Shown here in pieces: positions 1-7,764 of a DNA stretch of 64,000 bases. Position numbers and translations under genes: made by a program. The stretch comes from Kitasatospora acidiphila (GTDB taxonomy: Bacteria > Actinomycetota > Actinomycetes > Streptomycetales > Streptomycetaceae): NCBI RefSeq assembly GCF_006636205.1, contig NZ_VIGB01000003.1:4020501-4084500 (forward strand). Reading direction: 5' to 3'. The notes beneath the pieces were generated by a model. The model did no database searches and was not told the origin of the DNA. It saw only the letters and a program-made list of their open reading frames with translations. Within the stretch, counting starts at the first letter, position 1. Each line of letters begins with the position of its first letter.

Positions 1-31
1 GAATGAAGAAACGTATCGGCGCCGGGCCGCT

Positions 32-1219
32 TCACTCGTCCGGGGGCTTCGGTTGGGACTGGCGTCCGACCCGGGCCACCCAGGCCGCCGGGTCCTGGAT
101 CTCCTCCCTGGTCGGCAGGGTGTTCGGGGAGGTCCACACCCGGTTGAAGCCGTCCATCCCGATCCGGTCCAGCACCCCGCGCACGAAGACCGCGCCGTCC
201 TGGTACTGGCGCAGCTTGGCGTCCATCCCGAGCAGCTTGCGCAGCATCAGGTCCAGCCGTCCGGCGCCGCGGTCCCGGCGGCGCTGGAACTTCTCCCGGA
301 TCTCCCCGACGCTGGGCACCACGGACGGCCCGACGCCGTCCATCACCACGTCGGCGTGCCCCTCCAGCAGCGACATCACCGCGGTCAGCCGGGCCAGGAT
401 CTCCCGCTGCCGGGGCGTCTGCACCACCTCCAGCAGGCCGCCCGCGCCACTGGTCGGCCGCTCCCCCGGGGCCAGCGCCTCACGCAGCCGCTCCAGCAGT
501 GCGACCGGCTCGACATCCGTCTCGGCGAGGAACGACTGCACCTCGGACTGCACGTGGTCACGCAGCCAGGGCACCGCGCTGAACTGGGTGCGGTGGGTCT
601 CCTCGTGCAGGCAGACCCAGAGCCGGAAGTCGTGCGGATCGACGTCCAGCTCCCGCTCCACCTGGACGATGTTCGGCGCCACCAGCAGCAGCCGGCCCGG
701 CGCGGCGCCGATCGGCTCCGGGCTGCCGGTCCGGGGCCGGTCGAACAGGCCGGCCGGGCTGTCCGGGGCGACCACCGGGGGCTCCGCGTCGGCGAAGGTC
801 TCGTACTGGCCCAGCACCTTGCCGGAGAGCAGCGCCAGCACCGCGCCCAGCTCCACGGCGGTGACCTTCTCGCCGACCGCGCCGAGCACCGCGCCGCCCG
901 GGGTCTCGGCCCGGCGGGCCGCCAGCCTGCGGGTCAGCGGGCCGATCACGGCCCGGAAACCGGCCACGTTCGCCCGCACCCAGCCGGGGCGGTCCACCAC
1001 CAGCACCTGGGCCGCGCCCCGGCTCCCGAGCCGCTCGGGGCTCATCCCGGTGTACTCCCGCACCGCGCCCTCGGCGGTCCGGGCGTGCCCGCGCAGCTCG
1101 GCCACCACCGCGGCAGCCTCCGCCCGGGTGACCACCGGGCCCGGGCGGGCCAGCCGGGTCGCGGTCGCGACCGCGAGATTCCAGTCGACCATGTCCGCAC
1201 CGCCGCTCGCGCTCGTCAT
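32..1219 (-). CDS. Zinc metallopeptidase-like protein, DUF2342 family
   Basis: A 395-aa protein with an HEETH motif (about residue 225) that fits a gluzincin-type zinc site. The long alpha-helical, Arg-rich sequence matches the actinobacterial family called zinc-dependent metalloprotease or coenzyme F420 biosynthesis-associated protein (DUF2342). No signal peptide is visible, so it is probably cytoplasmic. The substrate is unknown and the F420 link is only a database name. The ATG at 1219 follows a GAGGG-like ribosome site. It runs codirectionally with dacB. Streptomycetes usually have tilS just downstream, but the window ends before it could be seen. Confidence 0.85.
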   Translation of the reverse strand: MTSASGGADMVDWNLAVATATRLARPGPVVTRAEAAAVVAELRGHARTAEGAVREYTGMSPERLGSRGAAQVLVVDRPGWVRANVAGFRAVIGPLTRRLAARRAETPGGAVLGAVGEKVTAVELGAVLALLSGKVLGQYETFADAEPPVVAPDSPAGLFDRPRTGSPEPIGAAPGRLLLVAPNIVQVERELDVDPHDFRLWVCLHEETHRTQFSAVPWLRDHVQSEVQSFLAETDVEPVALLERLREALAPGERPTSGAGGLLEVVQTPRQREILARLTAVMSLLEGHADVVMDGVGPSVVPSVGEIREKFQRRRDRGAGRLDLMLRKLLGMDAKLRQYQDGAVFVRGVLDRIGMDGFNRVWTSPNTLPTREEIQDPAAWVARVGRQSQPKPPDE

Positions 1220-1278
1220 GCCCTCACGGTACGTGCTGCACCGCCGTGGCGGCAGCGCCGGGAAGCATTCCTACGGAT

Positions 1279-2712
1279 TCAGTGGCAGCCGCAGGCGGCG
1301 AGCTTGACGACGATCCGGTCCATCGCGGTGTGGGCGGCGCCCGCGTCGTCGGCGCCCTTGGACATCAGCGCGAAGGCCAGCACCCGTCCGTCCGCGTCCA
1401 CCACGGTGCCGGCCAGGGTGCTCACGCCGGACAGCGAACCGGTCTTGGCCCGCACGATGCCGGCGCCGTCGGCGGTGCCCTGGTCGGCGGTGTAGCGCGA
1501 GCGAAGGGTGCCGGTGAAGCCGGCGATCGGCATGCCGGTGAGCGCCGGGCGCAGCCGCGGGTGGTCCGGCGAGGCGGCCAGCGCCACCAGCTCGGCCAGC
1601 GCCGCCGCCGGGATGGTGTTCCTGGAGTTCATGCCACTGCCGTCGAACAGCTGCACGCCCTGGGTCGGCACGCCCAGCTTGGTCAGCTCGGCGAGGGTCG
1701 CGGCGCCGGCCCCCTCGTAGCCGGCCGGCTGGTGCGAGGCCAGCGCCACCTGCCGGCCGATCGCCTCGGCCAGCGTGTTGTCGGAGTTGGTCAGGGCCCG
1801 CTCGATCAGCCGAACGACGGTCGGCGACTGCACCTGGCCGAGCACGGTGGCGCCGGTCTGGGCCTGCTCCTCCTTGGGCTTGTCGGCCACCTTGACGCCC
1901 TGGGTGGCGAGCAGCGCGGTGAACTCGGCGACCGCCTGCCCGGTCGGGTCCTCCACCCGCCCCGGGGCGTCGACGTCGTCGGTGGCGGTGATCCGGCCCT
2001 CGTCGACCATCAGCGCCGTCATCGGGCCGAGGTCGGTGCCGTCGTTGAACGGGTGGAACGGCGAGCCGGTGAAGAGCGAGGTGTCGTAGCCGAGGTGAAC
2101 GGTGGTCAGGCCGGCCGCCTTGAGCGCGGCGGCGGTCTGCCGGGCCAGCTCGGGCATCGACGCCGGGGCCGAGTCGGCGTCGACCGGGGCGCCGCCGATC
2201 CTGATCTGGTCCCGGTTCAGGCCGGTCAGCGTCGGGTCGCCGCCGCCGACCAGCACGATCTCGTCCGGGGCGGTGCCCCTGACCACCTTGGTGGTCAGCC
2301 GGGTCTGCTGCGGCAGCAGGCTGAGCGCGGCCACCGAGGTGGCCACCTTGGTGGTGGAGGCCGGGGTGGCCGGGGCGGTCTCGTTCCCGCCCAGCAGCAG
2401 CTTGCCGGTGCCGGCGTCGACGATCGCGAAGCTCAGCTCGGCCAGCGCCTTGTCGGTGGTGAGGGTGCCGAGCGCGGCCTGCACCCCCGCGGTGGTGGGC
2501 GCGCCGTCCGTGCCCTGCTGCACCGCCGGCTGCAGCACCACGGGCGCGGCAGGCGATGCGGACGGTGCGCCGGCGGCCGGGCCGCCGCGCTCGGTTGGCA
2601 CGGCCGGATGCGCCGGTCCGCCGCCGGCCAGCACCGCCAAGGCGGCCAGCGCCGCGAGCAGCGCCACCGTCCTGCCCCGGTATGTCCCTGCCACAGCCCA
2701 ACCCCTTTCCAC
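1279..2712 (-). CDS. dacB: D-alanyl-D-alanine carboxypeptidase/endopeptidase (PBP4, DacB type)
   Basis: A penicillin-binding protein of the S13 family that trims peptidoglycan stem peptides outside the membrane. The N-terminal hydrophobic segment just after the start acts as a signal or anchor. The catalytic SxxK motif is in PASTTKVATS, an SGMNSRN segment supplies SxN, and KTGS is the third motif, all in the usual order. Two GTG starts compete: 2712 (preceded by GGGGGG) and 2694 (preceded by AAAGGGG); I chose the longer one. It is divergent from ppa, with about 60 bp between the two starts. Confidence 0.9.
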   Translation of the reverse strand: MERGWAVAGTYRGRTVALLAALAALAVLAGGGPAHPAVPTERGGPAAGAPSASPAAPVVLQPAVQQGTDGAPTTAGVQAALGTLTTDKALAELSFAIVDAGTGKLLLGGNETAPATPASTTKVATSVAALSLLPQQTRLTTKVVRGTAPDEIVLVGGGDPTLTGLNRDQIRIGGAPVDADSAPASMPELARQTAAALKAAGLTTVHLGYDTSLFTGSPFHPFNDGTDLGPMTALMVDEGRITATDDVDAPGRVEDPTGQAVAEFTALLATQGVKVADKPKEEQAQTGATVLGQVQSPTVVRLIERALTNSDNTLAEAIGRQVALASHQPAGYEGAGAATLAELTKLGVPTQGVQLFDGSGMNSRNTIPAAALAELVALAASPDHPRLRPALTGMPIAGFTGTLRSRYTADQGTADGAGIVRAKTGSLSGVSTLAGTVVDADGRVLAFALMSKGADDAGAAHTAMDRIVVKLAACGCH

Positions 2713-2770
2713 AGCACCCCCCGCTGTAGGAGACACTGGGATTCTGTCAGTCCCTACCTTGGAGGCACCG

Positions 2771-3259
2771 TTGGAGTTCGACGTCACCATTGAGATCCCG
2801 AAGGGCTCCCGCAACAAGTACGAGGTCGACCATGAGACCGGTCGTCTTCGCCTGGACCGGATGCTCTTCACCTCGACCCGTTACCCGGCCGACTACGGCT
2901 TCGTCGAGGGCACTCTCGGCGAGGACGGCGACCCGCTGGACGCCCTGGTCATTCTGGACGAGCCGACCTTCCCCGGCTGCCTGATCAAGTGCCGCGCCAT
3001 CGGCATGTTCAAGATGACCGACGAGGCGGGCGGCGACGACAAGCTGCTCTGCGTCCCGGCCACCGACCCGCGCTGGGAGCACCTGCGGGACATCCACCAC
3101 GTCTCCGAGTTCGACCGCCTGGAGATCCAGCACTTCTTCGAGGTCTACAAGGACCTGGAGCCGGGCAAGTCGGTCGAGGGCGCCGAGTGGGTCGGCCGCC
3201 TGGAGGCGGAGACCGAGATCACCGCGTCGATCAAGCGCCTGGCCGAGCAGGGCCACTGA
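2771..3259 (+). CDS. ppa: Inorganic pyrophosphatase (family I)
   Basis: Hydrolyses PPi to two phosphates and so pulls biosynthetic reactions forward in the cytoplasm. The 162-aa length is normal for family I. The opening EFDVTIEIPKGSRNKYE and the metal site EDGDPLDALV are both present. The start is a TTG placed five bases after a perfect GGAGG (2761-2765). In-frame codons continue far upstream but carry no similarity, so the TTG is the start. It stands alone as a plus-strand gene, divergent from dacB. Confidence 0.95.
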   Translation: MEFDVTIEIPKGSRNKYEVDHETGRLRLDRMLFTSTRYPADYGFVEGTLGEDGDPLDALVILDEPTFPGCLIKCRAIGMFKMTDEAGGDDKLLCVPATDPRWEHLRDIHHVSEFDRLEIQHFFEVYKDLEPGKSVEGAEWVGRLEAETEITASIKRLAEQGH

Positions 3260-3330
3260 TCCCTGGGCGGGGCCGGCGGGGTGCTGACCGAGCGCCCGGC
3301 CGGCCCCGCCGTCGTTCCGCCGGGCGGGTC

Positions 3331-3834
3331 TCAGTCGACCAGCAGGTCCTCGACCCGGGCCTCGCCCTCCCGGTACCGGCGGGTGATCTCGGCGCTGCAC
3401 CAGTCGGCGGTGCGCTGCAGCTCGGAGCGGCGCCCGGAGATCTCCCGCTCGCGGGCGGTCAGCCGGTCCAGCGCGGCCAGCAGCTCGGCGCAGGCGTGCG
3501 CGGCCAGGTCGGCCAGCTGCACGTCCCCCATCAGGGCGTCCGCCTGCTCCTGGTACTGCTCACCGCGCGGGGTGCCCAGGGTGACGTGCCGGGCCGACTG
3601 GCGCACGTGCGAGGGGGCGTCCGCGAGGATCTGCGGCAGCCGGTGCAGCAGCGTCTCGGCTGCCGGGGCCGGCTGCCGGTCCAGGGTGCGGCGGTCCAGC
3701 TCGGCCCGCAGGATGTCCACCCGCCCCTGCAGCAGCCGCCGCAGGTAGGACAGATCGGCCTCCTGCTCCAGCGCGTCGGTGCGCAGCGTGCGCAGTTCGG
3801 CGAGGCCGAGAGCGGCCAGCTGAGTCGTGTCCAT
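3331..3834 (-). CDS. rsiG: RsiG, c-di-GMP-binding anti-sigma factor for WhiG
   Basis: A 167-aa helical protein carrying two exact copies of the c-di-GMP signature E(X3)S(X2)R(X3)Q(X3)D: EADLSYLRRLLQGRVD near the N terminus and EREISGRRSELQRTAD near the C terminus. In Streptomyces, RsiG holds the sporulation sigma factor WhiG inactive when loaded with c-di-GMP, gating spore formation. The function is known from the family; the motifs are seen here directly. The ATG at 3834 follows AGGTGG. Longer upstream in-frame sequence is Arg/Gly-rich and unlikely to be coding. Confidence 0.93.
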   Translation of the reverse strand: MDTTQLAALGLAELRTLRTDALEQEADLSYLRRLLQGRVDILRAELDRRTLDRQPAPAAETLLHRLPQILADAPSHVRQSARHVTLGTPRGEQYQEQADALMGDVQLADLAAHACAELLAALDRLTAREREISGRRSELQRTADWCSAEITRRYREGEARVEDLLVD

Positions 3835-4147
3835 CGAAGCAACCACCTGCCGTCGCGTCCTTCGGTCCCACCCTTGTGCACCGCCCGCCTGCGGGTTGCA
3901 CGAACGACGGTTCCCAAGGGTTCCCCGCCCCGCCGATGCCACCCGCCCGGGCTAGCCGCACCGGCACGGGCTTCCGAACGGTCCGAACGGCCGTCCGGGC
4001 GGCCAGGGCGCGGCCACCCCTCGATCGTGCCATCCCGCGGGCCGCCGCGCGGCGCAGATGCACCCGTACGGCCGCCTGGCGAACGGGTGTCGTTGATATG
4101 ACCTGGCAGCGACCGCCGACGACCCGGCCTGGTGGACAATGGCCGGC
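3835..4147. other. Intergenic region between rsiG and dtd
   Basis: A 313-bp GC-rich stretch that must hold the divergent rsiG and dtd promoters. I see no reliable gene and no strong hairpin. Open frames across it are antisense GC artefacts. Confidence 0.5.
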
Positions 4148-4320
4148 ATGCGAGCAGTGGTGCAGCGGGTGAGCGAGGCCGCCGTGACGGTGGCCGGGGA
4201 GACGATCGGGGCGATCAGCGGCCCGGGCCTGTGCGTGCTGGTGGGCGTCACCCATGACGACACCCCGGCCCAGGCCGCGCAGCTGGCCCGCAAGCTCTGG
4301 TCGCTGCGCCTCTTCGAGGA

Positions 4321-4356
4321 TGGGGGCCCCTCCCGGCCGAAGGCTGGGGGAGGGAG
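4321..4356 (+). repeat. Short interspersed GC-rich element inside dtd
   Basis: A palindromic motif (core GGCCGAAGGCTGGGGGAGG) that recurs in inverse orientation at 60634-60664 and 60728-60758. Here it lies in frame and adds roughly GGPSRPKAGGGS to Dtd, where relatives (from memory) have no insert. Such elements are scattered through Streptomyces and Kitasatospora genomes. Confidence 0.7.
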
Positions 4357-4407
4357 CGAGCTGTCCTGCTCGGACTTCGACGGGCCGCTGCTGGTGATCA
4401 GCCAGTT

Positions 4408-4417
4408 CACCCTCTAC
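4408..4417. other. attL core (left prophage junction)
   Basis: CACCCTCTAC, also present at 48616-48625. Bases on either side differ between the two ends (T/A before, T/G after), so the identical core is 10 bp. Joining the left flank to the right flank across it restores an uninterrupted SQFTLYGD in dtd, which fixes the junction. Confidence 0.9.
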
Positions 4418-4424
4418 TAGCGGA

Positions 4425-5711
4425 TTATGGCATCTGAGCTGCACTAACGCCCCTTTGGCTGGGCAGTGTCAGCACGAAGTCAGCACCCCCAGCCAGTTCG
4501 ACCGTGAGCGTTGGCTGTTCACCCTGTCCCGCAGTCAGTGCGGCATCGAGCGCAGCGCGGGTCCGTGCGGGGGCGTCGGGCATCAGATGCGCATAGGTCT
4601 CCAACACCACGTCAGCAGACGCGTGCCCAAGCCACCTCGCTAGGTCCGTGACCGGTACGCCAGCAGCCAGACACACCGAAGCAAAATAGTGCCTGAACCA
4701 GTGCCCCTTGAGCCTGTGGCCTAGCTGGGCCTCTTCGACCGCCGGCCCAAGGATTGCCCTGGACCATGAGGATCGATCCAAGAAGTTGGTCCGAGTGATG
4801 TTCGGAAATAGATATTCCTCCGCCCTGAATAGCTCATGGGACTGAATATGCGCCTGAAGCTCCGCAGCCACAAAACTGGGCAGGGGAACCGATCGGGCGA
4901 AGTCCTCTCCCTTGTGCTTCAGGTTTCGAACGTGAAGTTTGCTCTTGCCCACTACACGCCGCTCTTCTGGCTTCTGGTCCCTGTCCCGCGCTACTTGCTT
5001 ACTGATATCCAGTGTTCCGCCAGCGAGATCGATACTGGCTTTGGTTAGGGCAGCAGCCTCCCCAATGCGTAGGCCACACCCGGCCATGACCCACACCAGG
5101 GCCTTATATTCCGGCTTGATGTATTCTGCCACTAGTCGAATCTCTTCGATGGTGGGAACCATGATTTTCGACTGAATTTCACGCCGGGCTTTGGCCCGAG
5201 AAACACCCTTCGCCCCCTTGAAGGGATTGAAGACGATGTAGCGATTCACGATCGCATAGTTGAATACCGCAGACAGCACGGTGTAGCGGTTGTAGGCCGT
5301 TGACGTCTCATACTTCAGCTCTTCGCGCATCCAATCACACCAAGCGTCGACATCTTTCGGAAGGACGGGGCCAATCGTTCTCCCCTTCCAGAAAGGCTCA
5401 ATGGCGTTACGGAACACGTAGTCATACGACTCGCGCGTGTTATTTTCGCGGTCGCCGCCCTTCGCCCACTCCTTGAAGATTTCCGTTACGAGCTTTCGAC
5501 CGTTGTTCGGGTCAACGTACGTTTGTTCTTGCTTGTCGGTCTCTACCTTGGCCGCAAAGCTTTTGGCTGCGCGCGTACGGTTGTGAGCGTAGCTCTTCTC
5601 ACGCTGTCGCCCAGCTCGGCCGCCCGGTTCCCGGTACCTGACCACCCAATTGTGGGAGCATTTGGCCCACTGCTCTTCGGTGTGCTCACACTTCTTGATC
5701 ACGCTTGCCAT
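4425..5711 (-). CDS. int: Tyrosine-recombinase phage integrase
   Basis: A 428-aa site-specific recombinase that inserts and excises the prophage at dtd. Catalytic residues are visible: Arg215 in GLRIGE, His337-x-x-Arg340 in HWFRHYF, His363 in LGHAS and the nucleophile Tyr373 in ETYAHL. The N-terminal third has a CEH...CSHNW...RYREPG segment typical of actinophage integrases, followed by a core-binding domain. The ATG at 5711 follows AAGGGA. Its 3' end covers one pair of putative arm-type sites. It is downstream of and codirectional with the excisionase-like gene. Confidence 0.95.
   Translation of the reverse strand: MASVIKKCEHTEEQWAKCSHNWVVRYREPGGRAGRQREKSYAHNRTRAAKSFAAKVETDKQEQTYVDPNNGRKLVTEIFKEWAKGGDRENNTRESYDYVFRNAIEPFWKGRTIGPVLPKDVDAWCDWMREELKYETSTAYNRYTVLSAVFNYAIVNRYIVFNPFKGAKGVSRAKARREIQSKIMVPTIEEIRLVAEYIKPEYKALVWVMAGCGLRIGEAAALTKASIDLAGGTLDISKQVARDRDQKPEERRVVGKSKLHVRNLKHKGEDFARSVPLPSFVAAELQAHIQSHELFRAEEYLFPNITRTNFLDRSSWSRAILGPAVEEAQLGHRLKGHWFRHYFASVCLAAGVPVTDLARWLGHASADVVLETYAHLMPDAPARTRAALDAALTAGQGEQPTLTVELAGGADFVLTLPSQRGVSAAQMP
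4468..4486. repeat. Putative left arm-type integrase site pair
   Basis: GTCAGCACGAAGTCAGCAC, two direct GTCAGCAC repeats. The right end has the same element with one change at 48466-48484. Placement about 60 bp inside the left junction fits arm sites bound by the N-terminal domain of the integrase or by Xis. Confidence 0.6.
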
Positions 5712-5719
5712 GAGATCCC

Positions 5720-5749
5720 TTCGTGCTGACGTTGTCGGGTCAGCACGAA
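5720..5749. promoter_or_regulatory. Inverted GTCAGCAC repeat upstream of int
   Basis: TTCGTGCTGAC and GTCAGCACGAA form a perfect 11-bp inverted repeat around an 8-bp spacer, nine bases upstream of the int start codon. The half-site equals the putative arm-type motif at both prophage ends, suggesting that integrase or Xis binds here and controls int. Confidence 0.55.
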
Positions 5750-5761
5750 GCTACTAGAGAT

Positions 5762-5938
5762 CTAGAGTCCGCGTTGCCCTTCTAGCCAAAGTTCCAGCTC
5801 AGAGAGCTTGAAGCGCAGATGCTTGCCAACCCTAAAGTAGGGTATGCCCCAATCCTGATAGTTGGTGTAGAAGGTCGACAGGGAGACGGAGAGGAGCGTT
5901 GCAGCCTCTTTGGGCGTTAGAAGGACCGGAGTCGCCAC
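5762..5938 (-). CDS. xis: Excisionase-like helix-turn-helix protein
   Basis: A 58-aa MerR/excisionase-type winged HTH. LTPKEAATLLSVSLSTFY forms the helix-turn-helix, and a basic wing (RVGKHLRFKLSELELWL) follows, the usual layout of small phage Xis proteins that direct excision. The GTG at 5938 is the first possible start after an in-frame stop. It begins about 16 bases after the DUF6197 gene ends, so translation may be coupled. Its place directly upstream of int supports the role. Confidence 0.8.
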   Translation of the reverse strand: MATPVLLTPKEAATLLSVSLSTFYTNYQDWGIPYFRVGKHLRFKLSELELWLEGQRGL

Positions 5939-5953
5939 GCCTAAAACTCAATT

Positions 5954-6319
5954 TCAGTCATCAGCGTCGCCTCGAAGACGTGCCGCGGTCTCACGAAGTA
6001 CGCCGGCCATCTGCTCGGCCGTCGTCTCCGGCTCGTCATTCATGGATTGAACGGCCCCAAAGCCGTAAGACTTCACGGACCTGTTCAGCTCAAGCCACCC
6101 GACATTCCAGAGATCACGCCGGCGCGACGCTTCGGCATTCTCATCCCCGAAATTCATAAGCCCGTCTTCATCAAATCGAGCCCCAAGACCAAGAGCGTAC
6201 GCCCCGAGAGTGCAGTGACATCCGGGAGAGACGAAGAATCGCCCCTTTCCAAAGTGTCCTGACTCCACGATGTAGTCCGCAGCCTTCTCCATGGCCTCAA
6301 TCATGCCGATGTCGGTCAC
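5954..6319 (-). CDS. DUF6197-like protein (copy 1)
   Basis: A 121-aa protein with a CHCTLGAYA segment and a C-terminal NDEPETTAEQ...LRETAARL helix. The same scheme recurs in the gene at 43930-44355 (YCTMGAV ... TAQDVAQLLRETADA), so the phage carries two divergent copies. The fold resembles DUF6197, whose function is unknown. The GTG at 6319 follows a strong GGAGG that lies in the end of the clamp-like gene, so the two are translationally linked. Confidence 0.65.
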   Translation of the reverse strand: MTDIGMIEAMEKAADYIVESGHFGKGRFFVSPGCHCTLGAYALGLGARFDEDGLMNFGDENAEASRRRDLWNVGWLELNRSVKSYGFGAVQSMNDEPETTAEQMAGVLRETAARLRGDADD

Positions 6320-6321
6320 TT

Positions 6322-6975
6322 CTATTCCTCCCACAGTCCCTCAGGCCCAATTCGCTCTGACTGGCCAGCGATCTCCCGATCAACCGGCATGATGGCGCCG
6401 ACAAGGGTCGGCCCAACCTTCACGAGAATCGGTTCATCAGCGGATGCGATGTATAGATCGGCGATAGTCTCGCCAGGACACTTGACCTTTCCGAACCGCG
6501 CCATGAGCGCGGGATCGATCAGGAGAGCCCCAGGAATGACCGGAGAGACACGCTCTAGGCGCGTTAGCATCTCGTCCACTCGATCCCAGAGATCGGCCGG
6601 CTGACGCTCCCCTGAGGCGTCGCGGAACGGCATCCATGCGCCGTTGTCGTCCTCAACCGACATGCCATCCCGATTGCGGATCTGAATCCGGATATCATCC
6701 TTCTTCTTCGCCCGTGCGATCTTGTCGAGTGTCGCCAGATCATCACGGGAGAGATCGATAGCCGCAAGGGCGCCATACGGGAGTTCGGCGAGTCCTGAAT
6801 AGTCCCTGCCAGCGGTATGAAGGTCCGTGGCCGTGATCTGCAAAATCGGCATGCCAGCCATGCGGCCAACGACGATCTCACAAACCTTCACCGCGCTTCG
6901 CGCCGGCATGAATGCCAACGCATTGTGCGTCAGTCGCGCAAGCTCAGGCGCCGCAATCGAGAACTGAGTCATCCG
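6322..6975 (-). CDS. DNA polymerase sliding-clamp-like protein
   Basis: 217 aa. The opening MTQFSIAAPELARLTHNAL and the late segment VKVGPTLVGAIMPV recall the N-terminal strand and C-terminal tail of beta clamps, which ring DNA and tether the polymerase. It is shorter than bacterial DnaN (about 370 aa). The neighbouring phage DnaE polymerase supports the call. The ATG at 6975 follows GGAGGA. The link is by motif and context only, so this could be another replication accessory protein. Confidence 0.5.
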   Translation of the reverse strand, partial: RMTQFSIAAPELARLTHNALAFMPARSAVKVCEIVVGRMAGMPILQITATDLHTAGRDYSGLAELPYGALAAIDLSRDDLATLDKIARAKKKDDIRIQIRNRDGMSVEDDNGAWMPFRDASGERQPADLWDRVDEMLTRLERVSPVIPGALLIDPALMARFGKVKCPGETIADLYIASADEPILVKVGPTLVGAIMPVDREIAGQSERIGPEGLWEE

Positions 6976-7345
6976 GCCAATCCTCCTCCCAGCCGATGGA
7001 ACTGTCGTTGGTCCAGGGGATCTCTTCAAGGCCGAGATCGAACGCCGCGGCGATCCGGTGATGGCCGTTGTGAACTTCTCGGCCGTAGATCAGGATTGGC
7101 AAGCCGATCCCGTGATGTCGAATCGAGTCCATCAGGTCTGCATAGTGGGAGTCGTCTCGCTTGATCTCCAGAACATCGCGCACCGTAGAAATCCGCGCGT
7201 AAGCCCGGGAGCCACAGCACCAAACAGAGTTGCTTGCTACCCTGATCCTCGCAAGCTTTCCGCATCCCGAGCATCGGTCGTAGGCATCGGCATCGCCGGC
7301 GCGAAAATCCAGCACTTCCGAGAGTGTGATCATCCCGATCGTCAC
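6944..7345 (-). CDS. ParB/Srx-fold nuclease-like protein with zinc-ribbon start
   Basis: 133 aa. A CSGCGKLA...VWCCGS pair of Cys knuckles precedes a ParB-like domain: SIRHHGIGLPILIYGREVHNGHHRIAAAFDLG matches the box-I/II pattern of ParB, Srx and phage ParB-nuclease proteins. The role may be DNA or nucleotide binding; no partner parA is present. It overlaps the clamp gene by 32 bp and starts at an ATG overlapping the stop of the upstream gene (ATGA at 7342-7345). Confidence 0.65.
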   Translation of the reverse strand: MTIGMITLSEVLDFRAGDADAYDRCSGCGKLARIRVASNSVWCCGSRAYARISTVRDVLEIKRDDSHYADLMDSIRHHGIGLPILIYGREVHNGHHRIAAAFDLGLEEIPWTNDSSIGWEEDWPDDSVLDCGA

Positions 7346-7533
7346 AGACTCATCTCCATCTGGCGGCAGATACGGATGTTCCGGTAAGCCGCGGCAATCT
7401 GCCGTGCGTGATGCGTGGCCTTTCGCGGGTTCTGCTGGAATTCGGACTCCAGCATGAATATCGCCCAGGAGTAGTGCATTTCGCGCTTGAAGCGGTGGAT
7501 GACCTTGATGACGTCAGAAAGGGAGATGTTCAC
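7342..7533 (-). CDS. Small phage protein of unknown function
   Basis: 63 aa, rich in basic and aromatic residues, and likely helical (HRFKREMHYSWAIFMLE). The GTG start at 7533 follows AAGGGC. The stop overlaps the next start by 4 bp, so it belongs to the same minus-strand operon. No family is recognised. Confidence 0.6.
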   Translation of the reverse strand: MNISLSDVIKVIHRFKREMHYSWAIFMLESEFQQNPRKATHHARQIAAAYRNIRICRQMEMSL

Positions 7534-7544
7534 GGTGTTGCCCT

Positions 7545-7691
7545 TCAGACGTTGCGGGAGACGGACTTGATGTAACGCGCCTGGCGCCGCTGAAGCGTCT
7601 TGTCTCGGTCAGTCCAGCGCCTCTCGGCGGTGCTCTCGGCGCGCTCCGCGCGCCGGAACTTCTTGATGACCTTCTTGGACTGCTCGCTCAT
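7545..7691 (-). CDS. Very small basic phage protein
   Basis: 48 aa, about a third Lys/Arg, predicted as one long helix (SEQSKKVIKKFRRAERAES). The ATG at 7691 sits after GGGAG, which itself follows operator-like site 1, so this gene heads the last transcription unit of the left arm. It may be a nucleic-acid-binding peptide; no family is recognised. Confidence 0.6.
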   Translation of the reverse strand: MSEQSKKVIKKFRRAERAESTAERRWTDRDKTLQRRQARYIKSVSRNV

Positions 7692-7704
7692 GACCGAACT
7701 CCCG

Positions 7705-7721
7705 TCAAGCGTTGCGTTTGA
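7705..7721 (-). promoter_or_regulatory. Operator/stoperator-like site 1
   Basis: TCAAGCGTTGCGTTTGA, a 17-bp near-dyad (arms 7 bp, spacer TTG, one mismatch). It lies just upstream of the ribosome site of the 48-aa gene. Read on the minus strand it offers TTGACG, too close to the start for a promoter, so binding here may block elongation instead. Confidence 0.75.
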
Positions 7722-7733
7722 AGTTCAAGGAAT

Positions 7734-7751
7734 GGCGCCCAATCGGGCGCC
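7734..7751 (-). terminator. Hairpin downstream of dnaE
   Basis: GGCGCCC-AATC-GGGCGCC, a perfect 7-bp stem 14-31 bases beyond the dnaE stop codon. No clear T-run, so it could be a pause or processing site. Confidence 0.4.
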
Positions 7752-7764
7752 TTATGTGCTACTT

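Larger units (their letters stand above)
4148..4420 (+). pseudogene. dtd: 5' fragment of dtd (D-aminoacyl-tRNA deacylase), cut by the prophage
   Basis: Begins MRAVVQRVSEAAVTV, the classic Dtd N terminus, and reaches the active-site motif SQFTLY before an in-frame TAG supplied by the prophage. About 90 codons remain. The second half, with the NDGPFT (Gly-cisPro) motif needed for catalysis, lies at the far prophage end. Dtd removes D-amino acids mis-attached to tRNAs. The fragment should be non-functional unless the prophage excises. It also carries an in-frame GC-rich repeat insertion of about 12 codons ahead of the active-site motif. The ATG at 4148 is preferred over 4139 because family members begin MRAVVQ. 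Confidence 0.92.

Noticed and set aside
1246..2793. Long plus-strand open frames opposite the dacB and metallopeptidase genes
   Set aside because: They are Gly/Arg-rich shadows created by high third-position GC; the minus-strand genes have clear families.
4425..5711. Serine integrase
   Set aside because: The short core suggested it, but the protein has the R-HxxR-H-Y residues of tyrosine recombinases.
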